Translations under genes and position numbers: made by a program
Notes under the pieces: generated by a model
What the model was told of the DNA's origin: nothing
Database searches by the model: none
Seen by the model: the letters and a program-made list of their open reading frames with translations, nothing else
Assembly (NCBI RefSeq): GCF_023517795.1
Contig: NZ_CP082928.1
Span: forward strand, 4,278,001-4,342,000
Length of the DNA stretch: 64,000 bases
From: Pseudomonas fulva
Lineage (GTDB): Bacteria; Pseudomonadota; Gammaproteobacteria; Pseudomonadales; Pseudomonadaceae
Direction: 5' to 3'
In this document: positions 51,490 through 60,718 of the stretch, piece by piece
How the letters are laid out: each line of letters opens with the position of its first letter
Numbering within the stretch: the first letter of the stretch is position 1

Positions 51490-52467
51490 CTAGCGCTCCT
51501 CGCGGTCGGTGTAGGTAACGGGCACCCAATCATAGCCGCCAGAGGCGCTGGTGCGCAGGTGGCCCATTCCGGGGTACGGCAGGTGGGGCGCGGCGATCAG
51601 GGCTCGCTGCCGGGCGAACGAAGCGAACTGCGCTTTACGCACGGCCGCCGCCTTGGCCTGGTTCTGGTCGAAGGTGATGGTCACCCCGGGCATGGGGAAC
51701 TGCACCGCTGCCACGTGAATGAGGTCACCGACGAAGGTCAGGCTCTCGCCAGCGCTGGTCAGCGTGAAGAACGCCGAGCCCGGCGTATGCCCGGGGTGGA
51801 GCGTGGCGGTGATGCCCGGCAGGACCTGCTGGGTTGCCGAGAAGGTCCGCACCTTGCCTGCATCCAGGTAGGGCTTCAGGGTCAGCCGGGCAATGTCGAA
51901 GTACTTCTGTTCGTAGCCTGTTTTCTTCTGGTTGCGTTCATCGAAGAAGAAGTCGACGTCGGGTTTGCCGACATGCACCGTGGCGTTGGGGAAGACGCGC
52001 TTGCCATCCTTCACCAGCCCGCCGGAATGATCCGAGTGAGCGTGGGTGAGCAGCACGTCGGTCACCTCTTCCGGCCGCACGCCCTGGCTGGCCAGGCTTT
52101 CCAGCAGGCGTCCGCCTGTGCCCGGGCCGAACAGCTGGCCGGCGCCGGTATCGACCAGCACCTGGTGGCCGGGCAGGCTCACCAGAAAGATATTGATCGA
52201 GGTTTCCAGCGGGTTGCGTAGGAAGTTCTTCATCAACAGTTTGTCGATGTCCTCGGGCGTTGCCCCTCTGAGCAACGCGTGCAGGTCGATGGGAACCGTT
52301 CCATCGCTGAGCGCGGTCACCCGCACATCGCCGATGCGCACGCTGTAGCCCGCAGCCTGCTGCTGCACGGCGTGGCTGGGTACGGGCATTTGCTCGGCAT
52401 GTGCCAAGGGGAACGGCAGCAGGGCAGCTGTCAGTAAAGCGGCGGCGAAGCGTCTGTTGATCTGCAT
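51490..52467 (-). CDS. Periplasmic metallo-beta-lactamase-fold hydrolase
   Basis: 325 aa from ATG 52467, which has AGGAGG upstream; the frame reaching 52521 lacks support. Signal peptide ends at AHA (24), so it is exported. MBL motif THAHSDHSGG gives H142, H144, D146, H147; further ligands in HPGHTPGS and FVGDLIHVAA. Such enzymes include lactonases and arylsulfatase-like hydrolases. Substrate unknown; the LysR gene that follows probably regulates it. Confidence 0.83.
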   Translation of the reverse strand: MQINRRFAAALLTAALLPFPLAHAEQMPVPSHAVQQQAAGYSVRIGDVRVTALSDGTVPIDLHALLRGATPEDIDKLLMKNFLRNPLETSINIFLVSLPGHQVLVDTGAGQLFGPGTGGRLLESLASQGVRPEEVTDVLLTHAHSDHSGGLVKDGKRVFPNATVHVGKPDVDFFFDERNQKKTGYEQKYFDIARLTLKPYLDAGKVRTFSATQQVLPGITATLHPGHTPGSAFFTLTSAGESLTFVGDLIHVAAVQFPMPGVTITFDQNQAKAAAVRKAQFASFARQRALIAAPHLPYPGMGHLRTSASGGYDWVPVTYTDREER

Positions 52468-52745
52468 GGTGATGCCTCCTGTACATGGAGGCACCAGCGT
52501 AGGCGTGGGCCAGGTATCCAACCAGGCAGCTGAAACCTATAAGACCTATCCGTGATATGGATGGCTCAGTGGGCAGTGGGCTGCTTGAGAACAAGTCCGT
52601 AGGCCGCCCCTCACCCGCTCGTGCGCTATGAACGAAAACGGCCTGCGGCACAGCGGCCTGCTGACTGGGTTCTGCAGCAGGGCCGTGCAGGGGGCATTCA
52701 GCTGCCGCGGTATACCTGACCGCCGCCTTTCATCCGGTGAGCCGG

Positions 52746-53642
52746 TCAGTCGTAGTTAAGCTCGTGGCCGAGCTGCTCCTGCATCCAGGCAAGAAAACGT
52801 CGCAGACGTGGCAGGTTGGAACTCGTGCGCGGAAATACCAGGTGGTGGGCGCTGACGGCGCTGCTGCGCGTGTCGTCGAACACCGGAACCAGGCGGCCCT
52901 GGCGGATGTACTCCTGGGACAGCAGGGAGCTTTCCAGCGCAAAGCCAAAGCCGTGGCTGGCCGCTTCCAGGCTCATGTAGGAGCGGTCGAAACTCAGCGC
53001 GAAGGGCGCCTCGGGTAGCGACACGCCCTGCTGCGCGAACCACTGGGGCCATTGCACCAGGGCGGCTTCGGAGAGGATGAGTTTCTGGTCGAGCAGGTCC
53101 TGGGGTTCGTTGATCGGACAGCGTTCCAGCAGGGCAGGGGATGCCAGGACGGCCAGGCGCTCGTGGCGGATGGTGCGCACTTCAAGGCTGGGCCAGTTGG
53201 GGTAGCCATGGCGGATGTCGAGATCGATCTGGTTGCGGCCGAAGTGCAGCGATTCGTACGAGCACGACAGGTTGATCTGGATATCCGGGTGGCTCTCGCG
53301 AAAGCGTTCCAGGCGCGGCAGCAACCACAGCAGGCCGAAGCTTGGCGCCGAGTGCAGGCGCAGGCTGTCGGCACTGATTTCGTTGCCCGCCCGTTCGGTG
53401 GCCAGGGCCAGGCTCTGCAACACGCCGGTCACGTCGCGCAGGTATTGCTCGCCCGCCGGGGTGAGGGTCACGCCGCGGGCGTTGCGCAGGAACAACGGGC
53501 GGCCGATCAGGGCTTCGAGGTTGGCGATCTGGTGGCTGACGGCCGAGGGTGTGAGGTTCAGGTGTTCGGCTGCCCGGGCGACGTTGCCAAAGCGCGCCAC
53601 CTGTTCGAAGGACTGAATGGCTTTCAGCGGTGGTAGGGACAT
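52746..53642 (-). CDS. LysR-family regulator (GcvA-like)
   Basis: 298 aa. PLKAIQSFEQVARFGNVARAAEHLNLTPSAVSHQIANLEALIG (5-47) is the GcvA/AmpR-type DNA-binding domain; effector domain contains IDLDIRHGYPNWPSLEVRTI. Divergent from the SDR gene at 53864 and therefore the likely regulator of the SDR-MFS-transketolase cluster. Confidence 0.87.
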   Translation of the reverse strand: MSLPPLKAIQSFEQVARFGNVARAAEHLNLTPSAVSHQIANLEALIGRPLFLRNARGVTLTPAGEQYLRDVTGVLQSLALATERAGNEISADSLRLHSAPSFGLLWLLPRLERFRESHPDIQINLSCSYESLHFGRNQIDLDIRHGYPNWPSLEVRTIRHERLAVLASPALLERCPINEPQDLLDQKLILSEAALVQWPQWFAQQGVSLPEAPFALSFDRSYMSLEAASHGFGFALESSLLSQEYIRQGRLVPVFDDTRSSAVSAHHLVFPRTSSNLPRLRRFLAWMQEQLGHELNYD

Positions 53643-53863
53643 CGGCTGGTTACCGGGTTATTGAGCGGGGCATTGGTGGCAAGAAGCCTGGGATCCACTG
53701 CAATCCTACTGCGCCGCTTTGCCTGTGCGTTACTGGCGTGCTGAATTTTTTTCAGCATTGGTTGAAGCCAGCTGCGTTGCTCCACCTGCGCATCGAGCCG
53801 ACTCTCTGCCCATCGGTTCGTCATGAGCCGCCACCCATAAAAACAAAAGTCGGAGCACAGACC

Positions 53864-54613
53864 ATGCTACTTCAAGGCAAAATCGCAATCGTCACCGGTG
53901 CCGCCTCGCCGCGCGGCATTGGCCGCGCCACCGCCCAGGCGTTCGCCGAGCAGGGTGCCCGCGTCATCATCCTCGATCTGGATCTCGCTGCCGCCCGCGA
54001 AGCCGCTGCACAGCTTGGCGAGGGCCACCTCGGCCTGGCCGCCAACGTTGCCGACGAAGCCCAGGTGCGCGATGCGGTGGCCCAGACGCTCGGCCTGTAC
54101 GGGCGTATCGACGTGCTGGTCAACAATGCCGGTATCACCCAGCCGGTGAAGACGCTCGAGATCACCGGCAAGGACTACGAGCGCATTCTCGACGTCAATC
54201 TGCGTGGCACCCTGCTGATGTCCCAGGCCGTGCTGCCGACGATGCGCAGCCAGCGGGCCGGCAGCATCATCTGCATGTCGTCGGTGTCGGCCCAGCGTGG
54301 CGGCGGTATCTTCGGCGGGCCACATTACAGCGCCGCCAAGGCCGCCGTGCTGGGCCTGGCCAAGGCCATGGCGCGGGAGTTCGGCGCCGACAACGTACGG
54401 GTCAACTCGCTTACCCCGGGGCTGATCCAGACCGACATCACCGGTGGGCTGATGCACGACGAACGCCGCCACGCGATCATCGACGGCATTCCCCTGGGGC
54501 GCCTGGGCGAAGCGCGGGACGTGGCCAATGCCGCACTGTTCCTGGCCAGCGACCTGTCCAGCTATCTCACCGGCATCACCCTGGATGTGAACGGTGGGAT
54601 GCTGATCCACTGA
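53864..54613 (+). CDS. Short-chain dehydrogenase/reductase (SDR)
   Basis: 249 aa classical SDR. TGAASPRGIG (11-20) for NAD(P), NNAG (87-90), catalytic S140 region (CMSSVSA), Y155 and K159 (YSAAK). ATG 53864 preceded by GGAG is chosen; the frame to 53630 lies in the control region of the divergent LysR gene. D39 after strand 2 (IILDLD) suggests NAD+ preference. Begins the plus-strand catabolic cluster and may oxidise a polyol or sugar. Confidence 0.88.
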   Translation: MLLQGKIAIVTGAASPRGIGRATAQAFAEQGARVIILDLDLAAAREAAAQLGEGHLGLAANVADEAQVRDAVAQTLGLYGRIDVLVNNAGITQPVKTLEITGKDYERILDVNLRGTLLMSQAVLPTMRSQRAGSIICMSSVSAQRGGGIFGGPHYSAAKAAVLGLAKAMAREFGADNVRVNSLTPGLIQTDITGGLMHDERRHAIIDGIPLGRLGEARDVANAALFLASDLSSYLTGITLDVNGGMLIH

Positions 54614-54694
54614 CGCCATAGGCCGTTCGTTCTGTATCTGCAGCCTGGCGCTCGCCCGCCAGGCAGATGAATAAAAACAAGAGATCAGATCACC

Positions 54695-55993
54695 ATGACC
54701 ACCATCGCCCTCGATGCGGCCTCGACCGCTCGCAGCAATGCCTACCGCAAGACCGCCTGGCGGCTGATGCCGTTTCTGATGCTGTGCTACCTGTGCGCCT
54801 ACCTGGATCGCGTCAACGTCGGCTTCGCCAAGTTGCAGATGATGGATGACCTGGCGCTGAGCGAGGCCGTCTACGGCCTGGGTGCCGGCATGTTCTTCAT
54901 CGGTTACTTCCTGTTCGAAGTGCCCAGCAACGTGATTCTCCACCGTGTGGGTGCGCGCCGCTGGATCGCGCGGATCATGATCACCTGGGGCATCATTTCT
55001 GGGCTGTTCGCCTTCGTGGAGACGGCCACGCAGTTCTACGTGCTGCGTTTTCTGCTCGGCGTCGCCGAAGCCGGCCTGGCGCCCGGGCTGCTGTTGTATC
55101 TCACCTACTGGTTTCCGTCCTACCGACGCGCCAAGATGACCGCCCTGTGGTTCGTGGCCATTCCGCTGTCGGGCATGATCGGCGGGCCGCTGTCCGGCTG
55201 GATCATGGAGCGTTTCGCCGGCGTGCACGGCTGGGCCGGCTGGCAGTGGATGTTCGTGCTGGAAGCCATTCCCACCGTGCTGGTCGGGATCCTGGTGCTC
55301 AGTTACCTGAAAGACAGCGTGGACCAGGCCACCTGGCTCAACGCTGAAGAGAAGGCGCTGATCCGCCAGGAACTGGCCGAGGACAATCAGCACAAGGTTC
55401 AGCACGCCTCGGCTGGTGCGTTTATCCGCGACCGCCGTCTGTGGTTGCTGGCCGGCATCTATTTCTGCGTGGTGATGGGCCAGTACGCGATCACCTTCTG
55501 GCTGCCGACGCTGGTGCGCAATGCCGGTGTCGCCGAGCCGCTGCACATCGGCCTGCTCACCAGCCTGCCTTACCTGTGCGCCATCTTCGCCATGCTGCTG
55601 GTGGCGCGCAGTGGCGACAAACACCAGGAGCGCCGCTGGCACCTGGCGATGCCCATGCTCGCCGGTGCCCTGGGGCTGAGCCTGGCAGCCGCGCTGGGCA
55701 GCAACGTGACCCTGTCGATCCTCAGTCTGTGCCTGGCGGCCTCCGGGATTCTCGCCGCCTCCTCGCTGTTCTGGATGCTGCCCACCACCCTGCTGGGCGG
55801 GGTGTCCGCGGCCGCCGGCATTGCCGCCATCAACAGCTTCGCCAACCTGGCCGGCTTCTGCTCGCCGTACCTGATCGGCTGGGTCACCACCACCCTCGGC
55901 AGCAGCGCCGTGGGCATGTACCTGATCACCGGCGTGCTGGCATTCGGCGCGTTCCTGGTGTTCCGCGTCCCCGCCCGTCAAGTCAATCGCTAA
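54695..55993 (+). CDS. MFS transporter, anion:cation symporter (ACS) family
   Basis: 432 aa with 12 membrane helices. LCYLCAYLDRVNVGFAKLQM in TM1 and RFLLGVAEAGLAPGLLLYLTYWFP around TM4-5 are hallmarks of the phthalate/tartrate/glucarate ACS group, which imports organic acids with protons. It lies between the SDR and the split transketolase genes and probably imports the substrate that they degrade. Confidence 0.88.
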   Translation: MTTIALDAASTARSNAYRKTAWRLMPFLMLCYLCAYLDRVNVGFAKLQMMDDLALSEAVYGLGAGMFFIGYFLFEVPSNVILHRVGARRWIARIMITWGIISGLFAFVETATQFYVLRFLLGVAEAGLAPGLLLYLTYWFPSYRRAKMTALWFVAIPLSGMIGGPLSGWIMERFAGVHGWAGWQWMFVLEAIPTVLVGILVLSYLKDSVDQATWLNAEEKALIRQELAEDNQHKVQHASAGAFIRDRRLWLLAGIYFCVVMGQYAITFWLPTLVRNAGVAEPLHIGLLTSLPYLCAIFAMLLVARSGDKHQERRWHLAMPMLAGALGLSLAAALGSNVTLSILSLCLAASGILAASSLFWMLPTTLLGGVSAAAGIAAINSFANLAGFCSPYLIGWVTTTLGSSAVGMYLITGVLAFGAFLVFRVPARQVNR

Positions 55994-56004
55994 GGAGTCA
56001 CCCC

Positions 56005-56853
56005 ATGAATTCCGCATCCACTGCCACGGGCGTACCGTCGCTGGCCAAGCGCGCCCACAACATCCGTCGTCATGCCCTACGCATGGGGCAGGTCCAGGGG
56101 CAGGGCTATATCGGCCAGGCGCTGGGCGCTGCCGACATGCTGGCCGTCGCCTACTTCCATGCCCTGGCTTATCAGCCTGCCAACCCGGAGTGGGAAGGGC
56201 GTGACCGCTTCTACCTGTCCATCGGTCACTACGCCATCGCCCTGTATGCGGCGCTGATCGAGGCCGGCATCGTCCCCGAAGACGAGCTGGAAACCTACGG
56301 CAGCGACGACAGCCGCCTGCCCATGTCGGGCATGGCCGCTTACACGCCGGGCATGGAGATCACCGGTGGCTCGCTGGGCCATGGGCTGGGTATCGCGGTG
56401 GGCGCCTGCCTGGGCCTCAAGCGCAAGGGCTCGGACCGCTTCGTCTACAACCTGCTGTCCGACGGCGAACTCAACGAGGGCTCGACCTGGGAGGCGGCGA
56501 TGTCCGCTTCGCACTGGCAGCTCGACAACCTGATCGCGCTGATCGACGTGAACAACCAGCAGGCCGACGGCCACTCCAGCGAGGTGCTGGCCTTCGAGCC
56601 CATCGTCGACCGCTGGCAGGCGTTCGGCTGGTTTACCCAGCGCGTCGACGGCAACGACATCGCCGCGCTGGTGGCGGCGTTCGATGCCGCCCGCCAGCAC
56701 CCCGGCCCGCAACCGCGCGTGATCATCTGCGACACGCGCATGGGCAAGGGTGTGCCCTTCCTCGAAAACCGCGAGAAGACTCACTTCATCCGCGTGGATG
56801 AAAGCGAATGGGACCTCGCCCTGAATATGCTCGACGCCGGGAGCCAGCCATGA
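56005..56853 (+). CDS. Transketolase, N-terminal (thiamine diphosphate) subunit
   Basis: 282 aa. AAGGAG lies before ATG 56005; a longer frame from 55441 is a shadow of the MFS gene. Binding motif for ThDP and Mg: LLSDGELNEGSTWEAAMSASHWQLDNLIALIDVNNQQ (GDG...NN type), and GSLGHGLGIAVG. It covers only the N-terminal domain; the pyrimidine and C-terminal domains are in the next gene, overlapping by ATGA. Split transketolases of this kind usually serve a dedicated pathway. Confidence 0.9.
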   Translation: MNSASTATGVPSLAKRAHNIRRHALRMGQVQGQGYIGQALGAADMLAVAYFHALAYQPANPEWEGRDRFYLSIGHYAIALYAALIEAGIVPEDELETYGSDDSRLPMSGMAAYTPGMEITGGSLGHGLGIAVGACLGLKRKGSDRFVYNLLSDGELNEGSTWEAAMSASHWQLDNLIALIDVNNQQADGHSSEVLAFEPIVDRWQAFGWFTQRVDGNDIAALVAAFDAARQHPGPQPRVIICDTRMGKGVPFLENREKTHFIRVDESEWDLALNMLDAGSQP

Positions 56854-57848
56854 ATACCGCCACCACCGCCAAGAAGCGCCTGACCACCTCGGCGATGATC
56901 GCCTCCATCGCCGCCGAAGGGCAGGCCACGCGTGCGGCGCCCTTCGGTCACGCCCTTGCCGCGCTGGCCGAGCAGCGCAAGGACATCGTCGGCTTGTCGG
57001 CCGACCTGTCCAAGTACACCGACCTGCACATTTTCGCCAAGGCCCACCCGGACCGCTTCTACCAGATGGGCATGGCCGAGCAGTTGCTGATGAGCGCAGC
57101 GGCAGGCATGGCGCGTGAAGGACTGACGCCGTTCGCCACCACCTACGCCGTGTTCGCGTCACGGCGCGCCTACGACTTCATCTGCATGGCCATCGCCGAA
57201 GAGAACCTCAACGTGAAGATCGTCTGCGGCCTGCCGGGGCTGACCACCGGCTACGGGCCCAGCCACCAGGCCACCGACGACCTGGCGATCTTCCGGGCGA
57301 TGCCCAACCTGATGATCATCGACCCTTGCGATGCCCACGAGATCGAGCAGGCCGTGCCGGCCATCGCCGCGCATCAGGGGCCGGTATACATGCGCCTGCT
57401 GCGTGGCAACGTGCCGCTGGTGCTGGACCAGTACGACTATCGCTTCGAGATCGGCAAGGCCAAGACGCTGCGCACCGGCCGCGAGGTGCTGATCATCGCC
57501 ACCGGGCTGATGACCATGCGGGCGCTGGAAGCGGCGGAAAAACTGCAGGCCGATGGCGTCGACGTCGCCGTGCTGCATGTGCCGACCATCAAGCCCCTGG
57601 ACGAGGCGACCCTGCTGGCAGAAGCCCGCAAGCCAGGGCGCCTGGTGGTCACGGCCGAGAACCACTCGATCATCGGTGGGCTGGGCGAGGCGGTCGCCGG
57701 GGTGCTGCTGCGCAACGGCGTGACGCCGACCTTCCGGCAGATCGCCCTGCCGGATGCCTTCCTGGACGCCGGCGCATTGCCGACCCTGCACGACCGTTAC
57801 GGTATTTCGACCGATGCAGTGGTTCGTCAAATCAAGGGTTGGTTGTAA
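56850..57848 (+). CDS. Transketolase, C-terminal (pyrimidine-binding) subunit
   Basis: 332 aa from ATG 56850 (frame to 56808 rejected because of the ATGA overlap). Pyrimidine domain motifs GMAEQLLMSAAAGMAREGLTPFATTYAVFASRRAYD with the catalytic Glu in MAEQ, then GYGPSHQATDDLAIFRAMPN; C-terminal domain VLIIATGLMTMRALEAA. Together with the preceding subunit it forms one active transketolase that moves a two-carbon unit. Cluster partners suggest an unusual ketose, tetrose or hydroxypyruvate as substrate. Confidence 0.9.
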   Translation: MNTATTAKKRLTTSAMIASIAAEGQATRAAPFGHALAALAEQRKDIVGLSADLSKYTDLHIFAKAHPDRFYQMGMAEQLLMSAAAGMAREGLTPFATTYAVFASRRAYDFICMAIAEENLNVKIVCGLPGLTTGYGPSHQATDDLAIFRAMPNLMIIDPCDAHEIEQAVPAIAAHQGPVYMRLLRGNVPLVLDQYDYRFEIGKAKTLRTGREVLIIATGLMTMRALEAAEKLQADGVDVAVLHVPTIKPLDEATLLAEARKPGRLVVTAENHSIIGGLGEAVAGVLLRNGVTPTFRQIALPDAFLDAGALPTLHDRYGISTDAVVRQIKGWL

Positions 57849-57980
57849 GACGCAGCGGCTTCTCGGGCCACGAGCACGAACTCGGCGAGCCGGTGTACAG
57901 GGTTCGTCGGGTTTTTGGCATGGACGGCGCGCGATGGCGGTCCTATCCATCAGCCCGGAACCGATCCTGGAGGTACCCCT

Positions 57981-58910
57981 GTGAAGCACTATCCATTGAG
58001 CGAGGCCATGAGCGCGTTCGTGAGCAAGAGCGCCGAGTTCGTTGCCAGCGACGCGAGCTTGCCGTCACGGCGTCATGCCTTCCTGCGGGCGTGTCGGCAT
58101 TTCACCCCGCAAGCACCCGCCGGCTGGCTCATCGAGAACCGGCGTGTCGATGACCTGCTGCTGCGTATCTACAAGCCATCCTCGCCGACGCCCGAGGGTG
58201 GCTGGCCGACCTTGCTCTATCTGCATGGCGGCGGTTGGGCGTTCGGGTGCCTGGACAGCCATGACTGGTTCGCTTTCGCGATGGCTCGCCGGGTGCCGGT
58301 CGCGATCGTGGCGGTGGATTACCGCCTGGCCCCGGAGCATCCCTTTCCCGCCGCCCTCGACGACACCCTGACGGCTTGGCATGCGTTACGGGCCGGGCGT
58401 GTCGGTTCGGGGCTGAGCCGCGAAAAGCTGGTGGTCGGTGGCGACAGTGCCGGAGGCAATTTGGCGGCCGGGCTGTGCATCGCCCTGCGCGACGCGAACG
58501 GGCCTCAGCCGCTGCTTCAAGCGCTCGTGTATCCCGTTCTCAGCGCTAGCGGGGATCAGCCCTCGATGCGCGAACATGCCGATGCGCCCATGCTCACCGC
58601 AGCCGAGGTCACCGACTCGATTGCGGCCTATCTACCGGCTGCGGGCATGCGCGCAGCGGCCAGGGCCATGCCCCTGGCTGCTGCGGACCTCACCGGCCTG
58701 GCTCCTGCTTTCATCGCCGTGGCTGAATACGACCCGCTTCGCGATCAAGGCTATGCCTATGCCGAGGCCCTGCAGAAAGCCGGCGTCGAAGCCACGCTGC
58801 ACGTCGGCGAGGGTCTGGTTCACGGCGGCCTTCTCGCTGGCGAGGTGGAGGAGGCCTCGCAAGTCTACGACGCGCTGGCTGAAGCAATCGGGCGAAACCT
58901 CGCAGATTGA
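57981..58910 (+). CDS. Alpha/beta hydrolase, hormone-sensitive-lipase (HSL) family
   Basis: 309 aa. GTG 57981 is chosen because TGGAGGT sits 6 nt upstream. Oxyanion motif LHGGGW (81-86), nucleophile S156 in GGDSAGG, acid in AEYDPLRDQG, and a late His in LVHGGLL. Cytosolic esterase of short-chain esters. It follows the split transketolase genes by 132 nt and may release the sugar-type substrate from an ester or lactone. Confidence 0.83.
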   Translation: MKHYPLSEAMSAFVSKSAEFVASDASLPSRRHAFLRACRHFTPQAPAGWLIENRRVDDLLLRIYKPSSPTPEGGWPTLLYLHGGGWAFGCLDSHDWFAFAMARRVPVAIVAVDYRLAPEHPFPAALDDTLTAWHALRAGRVGSGLSREKLVVGGDSAGGNLAAGLCIALRDANGPQPLLQALVYPVLSASGDQPSMREHADAPMLTAAEVTDSIAAYLPAAGMRAAARAMPLAAADLTGLAPAFIAVAEYDPLRDQGYAYAEALQKAGVEATLHVGEGLVHGGLLAGEVEEASQVYDALAEAIGRNLAD

Positions 58911-59087
58911 TAGCGGCAACGTCGCTGCCTTGACCCGGGGGCAACCCTGCCGGTTCACCTCCTCGAGCCTAGGTCGGCTTTCGGCTGCCGATTGATGCCG
59001 TTCACGACCGTCATTGATCGGCCAGCAGTGCCAATGGTTAACCCTGCACCCAGGTGAGTGCCAGGGACGGCTGCCTCTGTTCCTGGC

Positions 59088-60407
59088 CTAGTCCTGGACG
59101 GTCTGCCGGAGCTGGCCGACTGCGTTCACCACTCGCCGTGCCTCGGCGCGGATTTCCAGCATCACCTCTCCGGCCTGGCCGGCCAGGTCAACCCCTTTCC
59201 TCACCTTGTCCTGGCTGCCCAGCATGCTCGCCACGGCGCTCTGGGTCAGGTTCTGGTTCAGTTGAACGACTTCGTTGATTTCCACGGTTGCCTGGCTGGT
59301 TCGAGAGGCCAGGTTGCGCACTTCATCCGCCACTACGGCAAAGCCGCGGCCAAGTTCGCCCGCTCTTGCAGCCTCGATCGCGGCATTGAGGGCAAGCAAA
59401 TTGGTCTGATCGGCGATGCCTCTGATGACCTGGACGATGCTGTTGATGCGCTCCGATTGGGTACTGAGCGCGCGGATCTGCTCGGAGACCTTGTCGAGCT
59501 CCTCGGAAATCCCGCGAACCACCTGCATCGTCTCGTCCACCGTGGCAGCGCCCTTTACCGAGCTCTCGTCCGTTTGCCGGGCTATTTCATAGGCCAGCTG
59601 CGCCGCCTCCGATTCGGCGTTGCGGCGTTCCACCTGTGCGGTGATGTCGCTGGCAAATTTAACAACCCCATACAGTTTGCCGGCAACATCATAGAGCGGG
59701 TTATACGTGGCCCTGAGCCATACAACACGGCCGTGTTTGGTAACCCGCTTGAAAACTTCGTGGATATAGTCGCCTTGATTCAAGCGCTGCCAGAAACGCC
59801 GGTAGCCATCGCTGTTGACCTCCGCGGGCTCGCAAAACAGGCGATGGTGCTTGCCACGGATTTCGTCCAATCGATAGCCCATGGTGGCCAGGAAGTTTTC
59901 GTTCGCTTCGAGCACCTCACCGTTCAGATTGAATTCGATCACGGCCATTGACCGGTCGATGGCGCTGAGCATGCTGGTCTGTTTGTTGTCGGCCCGTATC
60001 TGCCGGGTGATATCGGCTGCGATCTTGATAACGCTCACCACCTGACCTGCGCCGTCGTGGACGGGCATATAGGTCGCCTCGAGCCAGATCTCGCGGCCTT
60101 CCTTGGTGAGCCGCATGAAGCGGTTGCTGAAACTTTCCCCCTTCGAGAGACGACCCCAGAACTGGCGATACTCCGGGCTGTTGACCAGGCTTGCGGGACA
60201 GAACAGCCGATGGTGCTGGCCTACCACCTCTTCGAGGCGATAACCCACCACGTTGAGGAAGGCCTGGTTCGCATCCACGATTTCACCAGCGGGGGTGAAC
60301 ACAATCATCGCCATGCTGCTGCGTATCGCCGCCATTTTCTGATCGATGTTCTCGAAGCGATTTTTGTAGGCCTGCAATTCATCGCGAAGATGTGAAGAGC
60401 CGAACAT
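59088..60407 (-). CDS. bdlA: Soluble chemoreceptor with two PAS domains (BdlA-like)
   Basis: 439 aa without membrane segments. Two PAS domains at about 20-135 and 145-260, each with the same [18 protein letters not shown] stretch, then the MCP signalling hairpin with tip [21 protein letters not shown] and [11 protein letters not shown]. This is the domain order of P. aeruginosa BdlA, which controls biofilm dispersal via c-di-GMP signalling and sits in the cytosol. The neighbour is a GGDEF/EAL protein. The name is by architecture; Aer-type redox sensing is an alternative. Confidence 0.78.
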   Translation of the reverse strand: MFGSSHLRDELQAYKNRFENIDQKMAAIRSSMAMIVFTPAGEIVDANQAFLNVVGYRLEEVVGQHHRLFCPASLVNSPEYRQFWGRLSKGESFSNRFMRLTKEGREIWLEATYMPVHDGAGQVVSVIKIAADITRQIRADNKQTSMLSAIDRSMAVIEFNLNGEVLEANENFLATMGYRLDEIRGKHHRLFCEPAEVNSDGYRRFWQRLNQGDYIHEVFKRVTKHGRVVWLRATYNPLYDVAGKLYGVVKFASDITAQVERRNAESEAAQLAYEIARQTDESSVKGAATVDETMQVVRGISEELDKVSEQIRALSTQSERINSIVQVIRGIADQTNLLALNAAIEAARAGELGRGFAVVADEVRNLASRTSQATVEINEVVQLNQNLTQSAVASMLGSQDKVRKGVDLAGQAGEVMLEIRAEARRVVNAVGQLRQTVQD

Positions 60408-60718
60408 GATGACCTCTGTGCAATGGCTGAGGGGCGGAGAATTGTTCTTTTCGGATTATCGTCCGAAGGTCGTCAAAGGTGAGGCGCTGGCGATGAAATT
60501 CATGTGGCGAATGCACCCCGAGCAGGCGTTGGTTCGATGGCAGAGCGGCTGCACTCGGTCTTGGCTTCGCTGTCGATCATGTTGAGCTGGAGCTTCCATC
60601 CTTGTTGATAGGGGAGATGGGGCACGCCTGCGACCCGGATGCCCACAACTTGATCAACATCACGCCTGCATTGATCGGACGCGACGTGGATTCTCAATCT
60701 CGTCGGGAAGGTAATACC
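60408..60718. other. Gap without recognisable gene
   Basis: 311 nt between the BdlA-like and the EAL-domain genes. One 65-codon frame on the minus strand has no ribosome site and no family. It probably only holds the promoter of the chemoreceptor gene. Confidence 0.5.

Noticed and set aside
53867..56017. 716-codon minus-strand ORF opposite the SDR and MFS genes
   Set aside because: Antisense shadow; the plus-strand genes have full family motifs and start signals.
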